Assembly (NCBI RefSeq): GCF_029227915.1
Contig: NC_079875.1
Coordinates: forward strand, 15,065,001-15,125,000
Direction of reading: 5' to 3'
DNA length: 60,000 bases
Origin: Hydractinia symbiolongicarpus
Lineage: Eukaryota > Cnidaria > Hydrozoa > Anthoathecata > Hydractiniidae
Below, one piece after another: positions 34,063 to 45,224 of the stretch (positions are counted from its first letter, which is position 1; each line of letters begins with the position of its first letter). Both the position numbers and the translations under genes were made by a program. Under the pieces are notes generated by a model. The model was not told the origin of the DNA. It saw only the letters and a program-made list of their open reading frames with translations, and searched no databases.

Positions 34063-36029
34063 CAGTCAATTGTTTCTAATTTGATTTTTGAGGGGGATAA
34101 AGTTTTTATCGAATTAGAGAGAGAATCGGATTAGGGAGTGTCTCCCTAATTCGAATTTGCAGGCGACAAAGTAGAAAAAATCAAATTACAGAGGGAAATC
34201 TTTGTAGTCTCGCAAAAAAAGAATAAGGCAAAAGGGTCTTCTAAATTCTCTGGAAATAGTTATCAATACTAACTATTTTTTAATTAAGCATATTTCATAA
34301 ATCAACAGCCCTATTTACATCTTTAAATACAACCATTACATCGTTTCCAAAGTTTGAAAACACACTGTAATCTTCTTATGTGCTAATGGTATTTAATACA
34401 TCTGATTTGTCATTACTGGAGTCCACAGAATTCCCGGACACTTGGGCAATTGTGTTAGCATTGGACAAAGTCCTACTGACAGATGTCTAATAATCCACGT
34501 GTACCAGTTCTCCGGCTGTTATTTGATAATCCACACGGAAGTTACCCTTCATTTTCCCAAAACCTGCTTTCAATTCTCTCACGACGTTTCCTATATTTCA
34601 AAATATTCGAATAAATTAAAATTCGAAATTCAAATATGGCTTGAAGCTGTGGTCAGAGCCTTACTCAAATCAAATTAGACAAAAAATCTCTCCGTATAGA
34701 ACGAAAATCCATATTGTATTAGAGAGTTTATCGAATTAGAGATTATCGAATTATGGAGGTTCATGAACCTTTCTAAGAATTTGCCCGTTGCAACAAAGTG
34801 CAAGAAAATATATCGTATTTGCCATACAAGGACGAAAACATTTCTGTTTAAACAGACCATTTTTTATATGCAGCTTACAGTGTCTGATATATATTTTAAA
34901 GGAGACTATTTTTATCTTAAACTCGCAAGGAACCGAAAAATTTGTTCGAAATAGAAAAAGTTTGATATAGAGAAAATTCTCATAAAACTTTTTGTTAATA
35001 AAGCAAAAAAATACCCCCCTGATTGAAGGAGCATTGGACTTCGCGTTTATGAAATATTATACATTAGATAAAGTTAAACATGCTTAAAAAGATCCGTAAT
35101 AAAGATCTGATAGGTTTCATTCTCTATTTGTCTTTCCAACTTCCTATCTAAACATGGAAGTATACTTTAACACATCTAAAGCAGATTCAATTTCTGATTT
35201 TGACGGCTTTTCACAACAGGAACAAATATTTCTTTTATTGAAGCATCGTCATCACTCTCCTCCTCTTCATCATATTCTTTCCCTTTCCTAAATTCTTTTA
35301 CGATAATAGCTTTAGAAATCTCGGGTTCAGTCGCAATAACATCATCGTCTGGGCACACTAATGTAGTGTTGACAACATCTGGTACCATTGAAGAATCAGC
35401 TTTCTTAATTGAATCAAACTTTCTTGGAAATTCTTAAATGTTTCATATCGATAGCAGCTTGTTGGACACCAGGAGTTATTTTAGCCTTTCCTAAAAAGTT
35501 GACGGCTTGCCAAGAACCAACCAGTATCTTCATCGTTTTTACAATTGAAATCTTTGGATAAGGCTCTTATTTCTCCAAGGATAGGCATAGCTAACGTACA
35601 ACCCTTCTTCGGTAATGCGCTTTAAGGTTGTCTATAACAGTTTAGGTTGTAATTGGTAGTGAAAACATGAGTTAAACGTTGGTTAAATTTGCGATTAAGG
35701 GATGGACTGGACAATTGTCAATGATTACCGCAATTGGAAAAGAAACCCTACTGTTTGCCATCAAACTTCAAATTTGGAACGTTCAAACTTTTATTTTTCG
35801 TTTTTCGTTTTTTATCTATTCGCTGTGTAGAACAACTCTTAGACACAAAAAAATTCAAAATAGAGGAAGGAAAAATCGCAAGGAAGTAGGTTTTTTGTTC
35901 AAAATGTTCAAGATGTTCGAAAATTGGAGATAGAGAAGTTTGAGAAAAAGAGAGGAAAATTGCTCAGACCGTACACATTCGAGATAGAAGGAAGTTCGAG
36001 AGAGTTTTCAAGATGGAGAGAGTCCATTG
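34063..36029 (-). pseudogene. Decayed pogo/Tigger-type DNA transposon with transposase remnants
   Basis: On the minus strand near 35735-35600 the translation reads VIIDNCPVHP, then LxNV, LP and, after breaks, NLKAHYRRRVVR, the DDE core signature of CENPB/Tigger transposases. Stops fall within about 25 codons of each other. Further along (35510-35450) SWQAVNFLGKAKITPGV fits the region after the core, and 35388-35176 is an acidic C-terminus (EEEESDDDA). The N-terminal DNA-binding domain is missing. Possible ends are TA/CAGTCAATTG at 34063 and CTCTCTCCATTG inverted at 36029, each beside TA, but the inverted repeats are weak and the element may be nested. Confidence 0.65.
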
Positions 36030-39000
36030 TACATTATAAATACATTTTTTACACGCTTTAATAAGAACCTAGATTATTTAAAAATTTAAGTTGAGGCTTG
36101 CTAAAAATACGCAGTTCTACAAAAGAAAATTAAGCAAGTTTATTATAACTTTTAAGAAGAGACATACAAACTGACTTGTGTATTTTTCATAATCTCTTAA
36201 TAATATTTTTAAAAAAGACCTTAATAAAGCAAGTAAGTAGATATTCCACTGCTCGTCTAGGATCGAAATGTTGTTTTAGTTGTCACATTGCTTACACCAT
36301 ACCACCTAAATTGCCATAAAAACACAGCAATGCTTGAGTCCCATAACTCGCTTCTCTTTTCGCAAGCCTTGTCTTCATGAGAAAGCAAGACTTTGTTTTA
36401 AAAGAATTTAAAAAAAGTCAATCACACATGTGACTAAATTCTAATCGCAAAGATTCAAATATAATTAAAAGCAATAAAAACAAGATATAATAGTTGCGAG
36501 AGAAGAATGCAGGTTGATCTTGACAAGATGTAGACATTTTTTTCATATTCTGATTATATAGGTACTGTACACCTAAAAACCCAGTTTTTGTCACCTGAAA
36601 AGCCGGAAAACAGACCTAAGATATGTTACACATTCACTATTGTTTTGCAAAAGATGTTTTTGCGGAACTTAATTTTGCAAGAGTGGTCCTCATACTTCAT
36701 TTTGCCGATGACAGGATGTCCAAAATTTGCCAAATTAATTTTTGCGGATGAAAAAACAGGCTTGCTGGAATCCTCAATTTTCCTTAATTTTTTAATCTTC
36801 TCTAAAAGCACATTTTTAACATTTTTCTTTTTAGATGCCTGCAAATTTAGTATAGCCTGTCACAAGTCTTTATTCTCAAAATGCCTAAAAATGCCACAGC
36901 AATTTTTCTCAATTTCTTTTATTAAAGTACAGTCATTTAATCAAAGGGCCCAAATCTCTTCAAACTTAACTCTATTGGCAACCCAGTATAAAAAAAATCA
37001 TTAAGTTAGTTGTGTTTAGAAAAAAAGTTACTTTAAAAATTGAACAAAAAGAATAGTAAATGAAGTATATTTGTGAATTGGAAATTTTAGCGGTAGCACT
37101 TGTTATGTACAAAGAAATGGAAATTTTTGGAAAATAGATTTTTGCAGATGACTGACTTTTAAATATTTTGCATAACTTGGCGAATTTAGGCCAGATATAT
37201 TTATTATTTATTCTTATGTTTACCAGCATAATTTAAATTAAATCATCTGAGCACCGTGCTTTCCTAAATGCAATCTCTTTGGACAGAATAAAGCATTTAG
37301 TCTCAAATAGCATCTTGACTTAATATTCCAATCAGAGAAATTGTTTTAAATGTTGTTTCCCATTTTTAATTTACCAAAGTTTAAAGAAACTGTAAGATGA
37401 ACATTACAACCATTCTCTGTACAGGTCCCAAACAATACAAAATCTGAGTCGGTCAATTTAAAATTTCGAAGCAGAATGTGATAGAGTAGTGCAGTCCATT
37501 TCTGAAAATATAAAGTGCTGTGGTCCCGTAACCAGTTTTTTTTTTAAATTTTGATTTTAGCGCATTAAATGATTAAAGTCCTGTTAGATGATATGTCACA
37601 GCAGTATGCAAACGCAAATAATTTCACTTTGCACTTCAAAAAACACAACTAATTACTAGCTCCCTGACAAATTATAGTGTGGCAAGGAACACTTTTTGAG
37701 TAAACATTTTAGGTCGAATTGGATAGCGAATTTGCTGTTGAAATGTATCAAAAATGCGCTTCGTTTGTTTGGATTGTACTTCAAAGAATTCGCTTTGCTG
37801 GAAAGTAGAGACGGTTCTTCTTTAAGAAGTAATAATGTAATCATTTGTTTCAAAATAATTTTTTATCGTTATAGTTCTTAAAAGAGTGTTCACATTCTAT
37901 ATTTTAAATGCACGACTTTTATTTTTTGTGGAAACCAGAATTGTTTTTCGCAGTCAAAGTCACCATTCACAATTCGCTTCGTGGACAGTTAAGTAAGTAG
38001 GTGGAGGTGCAATTTAATTGCAAAACTGATCATTATCAGGTTGAATTGATGGGCTAGAAATATAAATAATTCCCAATTGAAGTTCTCCACAGCAAGTTTA
38101 GAGCATGACTAGCGTTGCCCTCAAACTGTAGTGAAATGCAATCAGGACTGAACGGTACGGTTTTTTTAATATCACTTTTTCCTACACTGCATATTTATGT
38201 CACTTATTACTTATTTTAAGCAGATTGTGGTATTTTAAAAGAATTTGAAGCTTCAAATGACGTCACGGAAAAAGTGCTGACATAACCAAAAATTTATTAC
38301 TGCCATTTTGTTCCTTATAAGACGTACTATAATTGAGCCAAATTTGATTCAATTCGGACAAGTCTATCAAAAGTTATTGTGGGAGTGGGGTAAGAGGGTT
38401 GTGGGCGGAGTTTACCTTCCCGATTATAATATGTTTTCAAAACCACGTATCGAATAGGTTAAGTGGCACACTCTCTGGACTTAAAAATTCGTTTAGTAAA
38501 TGTCTAGTTTAACTGAATGTCCCACTCATCAATATTTTAAACTTCTTTTAGTATTATATATTTTTCGGTGATTAATTTTCAATATATTTTTCGGTTTTAC
38601 CAACTTCTGACATCCCTTTAACTCGGACCGCTAGTTTTGATACGCAGCCGCTTGTATTCAACCGCGACGGATGAAGTAAGATAGGGTTATCCTAATCTGC
38701 TACGATAGTCAGCACTGTGTTTTTTTATGCGATTTTTATCATTCGAATATGATTAATTTAGTTTTACTCATTTTTTGTGATCCTTTACGGGAATCCATTG
38801 CATTGATATTCCATTTAAGGAAGTTCAAGATACCAGGAATTTGGTCCTAGTTGGTAAAAGTTCCACTTATTTAAAACACAGTCTTGGGCAGTTAGCGAAC
38901 TGGAAAGTCTATTTAAATGGCGTGCTAAATCGATACGTCGGAACTCTTTGCTTTGGGGTTTAACCCCTAAAAGATTAGGTTTTGGAAATCATTTGCACTT

Positions 39001-40711
39001 TTGTCTTAGTCTTACACCAAGATATTGGCAGTAATAGTAATATTATAAGTGCATTTTTTACTGGTCCACAATAAAAACTAAAGTCAAAAGCAATACATCT
39101 TTACAGATAACTGTTATTGGTCTGGTTAGTCATATGAGATTATCAGAAAAAGGATGTCGTTTTAAGCGTTTCTGGACATAATTTTGTATTTGCTTTCAGC
39201 AACCATATAACTATAATACCTAAAATAATGCAGCGGCGAATAAAGATTTATTTGTATTTATTTGTATGCTAAAGAACGTGTGGTGAGGGATATTGCAGCA
39301 AAAGTAGAACCTATTATAGTAACAATTTTCATGGTAACGTAACAAGCACAGAGACATGTGCCGTCTTTCAGAATGTCCTGGTTGGTTACATTTTCGATTA
39401 TGCATGTACATTCCTCAAGTGTTTTTTTCAGGAGGTCTTCCATACTCTACTTTATAATGAAGTAAGAAGAAACTTGGAAGCAATCTTGATTTACATTTTT
39501 TTAATTTTATATATTTATATTTTTACAGTTTTATTTTGTTTACTTGGTCTGGTCAGTGACTTCAACTATAATTGTGTAAGTAAATGTTACAGTAATATAT
39601 TATCAGCTGGATGCTCCTCTGTGTTTAATTTCATTTGTGAGGTCTGCTTCGTTTTAAAAGCACAACAAACCGCCATTATGATCTTTTTTATACGCAAAAA
39701 TTCTCCCGGTCCATGAAGATGGTTAATTTGGCGAGGTCTTTGTTTCATTTATAAAATTTTCTATACAAAAGTCATGGGTGATTAATTTTTATTGTTCCTT
39801 CAAAGCATTTTTTATGGTATAAATACGTGCACGGACAAAGTCACAGTTAATTAATATTGCGTTGTCTATTTCGTTTAAAAAAGTTTTATTTATTTGCGCC
39901 TTTTTAAAGAAATTAACAAGAACATTTTCATGATTAGACGAAGGAAAAACTTTAAAAAGTTTTTGTAAGCGTATTTTTTGTTGTCGAATATTTCTTAAAT
40001 CGATTTATAATACAAAGAGGTTTTATTTTTACTTGGTATAAATTTGAATTTATTTCTTCGTAAATTTTGTTTGATCTTACTGTTAAGTTTTATATAAGAA
40101 CAAATTTTGGCAAAAGCTATTCACTTTTTTTAAAATTGACCTTATTATTTTTCTAAACAATCTTAGAAGCATATTGGCTTTTACATCTCAATTCCGATTT
40201 GACAATTACAATCGTGAAAGATAGTGGATTGGGTACGATTGCCCACAATAAATAATTGTAACGATAGGCTACTTTAGCGAAGACTTCTGCAAATTAAAAT
40301 TGCCGAGTGATTGTTTTAGCTAGACGGGGAAAAGACGGGCTGTTTTCTGTGTTTCTATTGAAATTGAAGTTATGATAACGCTTTTTGGAAAAAGAATATT
40401 ACGTTTATATACGGGTGGGCGAGACGGTTTACCTGCACTAAGTGTACTTTTACAGAAACTTTTTCTGCAAAATAAAAAAAGCTGGCTGGCAACTTTGTTA
40501 CACCTGGGTAACAACAGGTTGTAAACTGTGGTTTTTTTCAGCAAAAATTGCAAAAATAATTTTTTTTAAAAATATGTTACACCCGAAACACTTTATTCGT
40601 TTGTGCGCTTTACATGATTTACTTAATTATATACCTTTTTTACCCCAGTAAAAGGGCGGCATCGATATTTTCGAAAATCGCGCAATGTGATTGGTTAGAA
40701 CTTACGTCATA
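36030..40711. other. Intergenic; repeat debris
   Basis: No gene supported. At 38254-38313 the minus strand matches part of the 960-bp repeat (shared blocks GTCAGCAC and GTGACGTCATT with AAAATGG spacing). 36588-36770 has words such as TTTTGCGGAACTTAATTTTGC typical of an old repeat. A 61-codon minus frame at 39258-39443 (starts MEDLLKKTLEE, later hydrophobic) is the only frame with a protein-like look; unsupported. Confidence 0.5.
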
Positions 40712-41209
40712 GCGGGCAAAATTCCATGGTATTGCCCGCTACTATAGCACCCGTGTTTAAAGTTTAAATATGGTAGCATTAAATGTAAATAAACACGGAA
40801 AAAAGTAAACAAAACGCGAAACAAAAGTGAAAGTTACTTTTATTTGTAACACATACACCTACTTTTCAAGGAGCTTCGATAAATAACTATACATTTAACA
40901 TAAACTTTGGTCCATTTCTTATTTTTTTTGCCTCGCAAACGACGAAGAGTAATTTTGGAAGATGATAGTTTTAAACGTTATAGCTAACTTTAAAAAAGTT
41001 GTTTACACCATTCATTCGATTTAAAAAAATGCATTTTTAGTTCGAATGTACGTTCCACATGGGAATAGTTTCTATAAAGACATGGTTTCTACACCTGCTT
41101 ATAGTGGATTATTTTTTGTCGTAAAATGCAATACCTGCATAATAATCCATATAATAACTGTTTTTTTCGGGCAATACCTTCGAATATTGACCTCTGTTAC
41201 GTATTGCCC
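40712..41209. repeat. Pair of hairpins sharing the core GGTATTGCCC, in inverted arrangement
   Basis: 40712-40739: GCGGGCAA, 12-nt loop, TTGCCCGC. 41169-41209: GGGCAATAC, 23-nt loop, GTATTGCCC. The two sites are also mutually inverted (ATGGTATTGCCCG against CGGGCAATACC). This could be a MITE or foldback about 0.5 kb long, or two separate insertions. Confidence 0.55.
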
Positions 41210-43069
41210 TCGCAACCTCCGGCAATACTTTGACGTCAATATTCTTCGGTATTACCCTCATAAACAGTCATCATAGGGTTAATACTAAAGCTTTATTAGG
41301 CTTTCAACTTGGCATTCAATGTAGCATTACACAGTCACTTGTGGTTTAATCAGGCGTTTTTACATCGTGTTATCGGCTTTATTTTCTGTATTAATAACCG
41401 TTATTCTGTCTGTCTGTTTAAAAGGGTTGCGCGGAAGGTTTATTTTAAAATCTTCGCAGTGACCGATTTTCACTGATTCTGTTTTGCCGCTCGCACGTAG
41501 TATGTAGAGCAATCATGAAGTCTGAAAAACTAATTCAAATTTCGGACAACGTTGACGAAGGTCATTTTGATTTGGAAGTGGTGCGATAGTTGAGATTTGT
41601 AAGTCGTTTTCTGACCTTTTTATTTTTGTAACATTTGTTATCTATAATATATTAAGATAAATATTGTTACATTCAAACAAAACAATTTTAGAATTTTTGG
41701 CTACAAACATGAATATTGTGGGAGCATCCTTAAACCAGCTATTGGTAGCTAGCTAGCCTTATTTATTATACTATTTTTTTGATGTTTTTAATCGGTTTGG
41801 TATAAGAGTTTTTTATCCCAGCTAACATTATTTCACTTTTGTTCTGGGTTTGTGCATATTGACACTTTGCTACATATCACTAGAAAATAAAAGCAGCCAA
41901 ATGACGTTAGATAGCTACACCTTTGTAATATAAACCATATGAGAAATGTACGTGCTACGTAAAAACGAAATGCGATATATATATAGTCAAAAATCGGCAT
42001 ATATCGTAGCTTGTGAATTTATCCACAGGGTACCGACTTGTTTTAAATATGCTGCGATACAATGTATTAGATATAGCAATGGAAGCGCAAAGATACAAGT
42101 ACTTGGTCTTTCACATCATGTCTAGGTTTTTGTTCTGTTTTTGGTTTTTGGAAGTAATTGAGCTCTGCGAGCTTTGGTAAATTGTGAAACACGTTTTCTA
42201 CGCAAAGTAAACCAAGGAACCGAAAAATTTCTACAGGAAAAAGACCAGTTACTAGAATGACTGTTCTTGACTGTCTATGGTTCTTGAATGAGTAAGTTTT
42301 GCTTGCAACTTGCGGAAGTACTTTTACAATCTTTTTTAATTTCTAATTGTAAGATAATATGACTGTTTCTCTTTGAAAAATTTTCTTCTTCTTTTTTTGA
42401 TATTTTCAAATGATTTTTCATTTGATTTAACCATCGTTGGCATTTTCATCATAAATAAGCTTATAACACGAAGAGTTTCATGTGGATTAAAACAACAAAG
42501 TTTCTGACATAACCATTTAATTTTTGAGCAGCTTTCTAAGGTCCCAAGCCTAAATAATGTCTAAACATAGTAACACTATACAAGAATCAGTTATTTAAAG
42601 ACAAATAGAGATGGTGTATCAATAAACAAGACACGGTCAGGACGATTTGCAGTTTTCTAAGGCAAAAGTCAGTTTGCTGAATTTGCCGGGCTACGCAGTT
42701 CCCCCCTATGTTGTTTTGATTGTATGTTCATTCTCCATTCGTTCATTCGCCTATTTGTTTTTTTCTTATACATGATGCTCTAACAAAACGTTTTCGATCT
42801 TTTGATTTTAAATGTGTAAAGCCGTATATTAAAGTTTTATTTATATTTTATGTCAATAGATAATGATTTGCTATTATTAATATTATTAACATTATTTATC
42901 CAGGTTTGCGTCCTCATTTCCTATTGGTACTGGTATCAATTTGGTACCTATTTGAGTCACAAAAGTCGTGCTAGCACAGGAATCGCTCAACTAGACAACC
43001 GCCTGAAATATCAATTCTATTTTCATACTGAACGTTAAACAGGAAGAATCGATTCACACGTTTATGGTC
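41210..43069. other. Intergenic, one small frame noted
   Basis: A 24-codon frame at 41515-41589 (MKSEKLIQISDNVDEGH...) ends at TAG just before a donor-like GTAAGT (41599). At about 42005-42045 a fragment of the ACAG-type repeat end (CACAGGGTACCGACTTGTTT) is visible. Nothing else recognised. Confidence 0.45.
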
Positions 43070-43142
43070 TCTGGTATGACTCAACGGCGACTTGAACCCA
43101 AAACCGAAAGGCTACCAGTCCGATATCTCATTGGACTCACAG
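43070..43142 (-). mobile_element. Second tRNA-like SINE head
   Basis: The minus strand reads GAGTCCAATGAGATATCGGA, then CTGGTAGCC at the anticodon position, then a B box GGTTCAAGTCG with one mismatch to consensus. It differs from the SINE head at 6453, so it is a different family. Stems are imperfect; a working tRNA is unlikely. Confidence 0.45.
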
Positions 43143-43611
43143 GCGTTTCTTTCATAACTGAGTGGACTGCAAAAAGTTGAATCATCTTGGAAGACTCAGA
43201 ATTGGATGGGTAAAAAAAAATGCTTGATTTTATATGGAAAAAGGTTGCTTTCTAAGGAAAGATGCTTTTTACGTTTTTACTTATGACAAGAACTCCTTCG
43301 TCTAATGTTTCAGCTATTTTAAAACAAAGATTTGTTTTACAACTCATAACCTGTTTTTTTTTATTGTGTATATCACAGACGATTAAAAAAAGTTATAAAA
43401 AAAATTCACTTTTTTAAAGTTTAACAAGTAGCTTTTGCTACGTGTAGAATATTTTTGACAATCTGTAAATTTTATAACGAGACTTTATGAGAATTCGTGG
43501 ACATTGTTCTTGATGTGAACATCATTTTAAGCATTTAAAAAAAGGCTGTCCGAAACCACTTTGCTATAAACGCTGTCATTTTCTGATCGAACCAAACATC
43601 GCAATTTGTGG

Positions 43612-43812
43612 TTATAATAGCACATCATTAAATATAACATTTTGTATACCGTGAAAGAAAATGCCCTCAGTCGTGTTCACCTGTTTGATACATTTTCGGA
43701 CAATACAAATTTTTAAGTTGTTAATACTTAAATGCTGTGAAAAAGTCTCTAAAAATTTAGGTGACCCGATATCCTCGGAACGGATGAATTCTAATGAACA
43801 TGTTATGGCCAT
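43612..43812 (-). CDS. Weak exon candidate, 66 aa
   Basis: Frame starts MAITCSLEFIRSEDIG and ends VIFNDVLL. An acceptor-like TTTTTGGTAG lies upstream at about 43849, after which the frame is open. Codon make-up looks protein-like but there is no domain. It lies 3' of the next candidate on the same strand; the two do not join in phase with the splice sites I can see. Confidence 0.2.
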   Translation of the reverse strand: MAITCSLEFIRSEDIGSPKFLETFSQHLSINNLKICIVRKCIKQVNTTEGIFFHGIQNVIFNDVLL

Positions 43813-43960
43813 ATAAACTTCTTTATTTAAAGGAAAATTTTGCAGATTCTACCAAAAACTTTGTAGCAAAAACCTGTTTCACTAAGTAAAATTATATTTT
43901 ATATCACATGAATAGATTTTTATAAATCATTTCATGGCATAATTTCTCTTTGTCCATTGA

Positions 43961-44248
43961 CTACAACTTCAAAACAATTTGAATGCTGCAGCTGACGGAT
44001 ACAGTAAAATTCTTATCGATTGGTTTAAAATATTTTGTAGGAGTGCAACTGGTGATGTTGTGGATATTTGCTTTTAGTATGGAAGTCACAAATTTACACC
44101 TTGATCGATTCACATTGTATTGATTGAAAACAATGTCCTCTACAAAAGTGAGGGATTGATGTATTAGACAAGTTTTCAGCCCACATGGTTGTCTAGGTTC
44201 AATTATGAGAGTTCGATTTACTAAAAACCTTTTGCAGCAATCTGGCAT
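43961..44248 (-). CDS. Weak candidate: cysteine-rich, N-glycosylatable peptide, 95 aa
   Basis: Begins MPDCCKRFLVNRTLII and contains seven cysteines and several NXS/T sites, ending before TAG. Upstream (44440-44370, minus) a hydrophobic stretch LWYFFILLTFVWLSF looks like a signal peptide but has no Met and runs into a stop. It may be part of a secreted protein gene whose exons I cannot link, or a decayed copy. No family recognised. Confidence 0.25.
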   Translation of the reverse strand: MPDCCKRFLVNRTLIIEPRQPCGLKTCLIHQSLTFVEDIVFNQYNVNRSRCKFVTSILKANIHNITSCTPTKYFKPIDKNFTVSVSCSIQIVLKL

Positions 44249-45152
44249 TACCAATATAAACTACCGAACTCACTCTGATTAAATCGGTGCAATAAAGCCA
44301 ACTACTTCCATTTATTATTTCTGTTCTGTTTAATACATTGAGTTGGCACTCAAAAAACTTCCGGCAGAAATACAACTAACAGTTGTATTGACACCAGAAA
44401 CTTAACCACACGAAAGTTAAAAGAATGAAGAAATACCACAGTTTAATTATTTTAATACGTTTATGTCATACAAATCGTGAAGGAAGACATGGCATTTGAA
44501 AACTGCAAGTATAATTTACAGGTAGCGAAATGGGGGTTAATATTATTTCTAATTAGTGAGTTGCATAAAAGACAATTGAAATGGTAAAAAAATAAACCTT
44601 AGCTCAAAAAAAGTAACAGAAACTTAAAGAATGAGAAGATTTGAGCCCAGGAACGTTTAGGGTCATAATGGAATTTCCTTCCTATTTTCAAAACCCGAGA
44701 AAGGTTTTATTCCATAATTATTCAAATTATTCTAAAAATTTAGACCAACAGAAAATGAAAGCCGAGAAAAGTTTGGCTGATTTATTTGCAGAAGTTTATT
44801 TATAATAGCGTACAGGTCAAGAGTTATAACCACGCAACAACATCAAGATACGCAACTTTGTACACATCTTTGAAGTTCATATGGTCTATATAAAATGTAT
44901 ATTCCATTTAAAAAAGCTATTTTAAAAACAGATACAGTGTTCTTGTGAAAACTGAAAGCAAAAATGATGGAGATTGTATTGCAGAACTTTTGACGTCGAA
45001 ATAATAAATTGATGGACATTAACGTAAAAATTAGGTGCTCGTCAATAGCAATCCAATTAGTTTCATATTATTATCGTCCCAATTAAAAAATAATCAGATC
45101 CATTCACTATTGCACTTTAATATCTCTGGAAAAATATTCCGCTTTTACTAGC
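44249..45152. other. Upstream region of the NIDO/VWD gene
   Basis: AT-rich; apart from the unlinked hydrophobic stretch at 44440-44370 (minus) nothing recognised. Confidence 0.5.
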
Positions 45153-45160
45153 TATATAAA
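45153..45160 (+). promoter_or_regulatory. TATA box of the NIDO/VWD gene
   Basis: TATATAAA 65 bp before the start codon at 45225, implying transcription start near 45185 and a short leader of about 40 bases. Confidence 0.5.
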
Positions 45161-45224
45161 CCACTGACATCTATAACCATCTTAATCGGCTGCAAACCGA
45201 AGAGGCAGTAAAGAAAAATTCACC

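Noticed and set aside
35176-35388. Acidic 70-aa minus frame as a separate gene
   Set aside because: It continues the decayed Tigger-type transposase read from 35735 and is better explained as its C-terminus.
36588-37004. 138-codon plus frame
   Set aside because: Lies in repeat-like sequence with an opposing open frame; Phe/Leu/Ser-rich with no domain.
39258-39443. 61-codon minus frame with a hydrophobic end
   Set aside because: Single short frame, no signal or homologous domain; overlapping frames are equally open.
41515-41589. 24-codon frame before a donor-like GTAAGT as a first exon
   Set aside because: An in-frame TAG precedes the donor, and no downstream exon was found.
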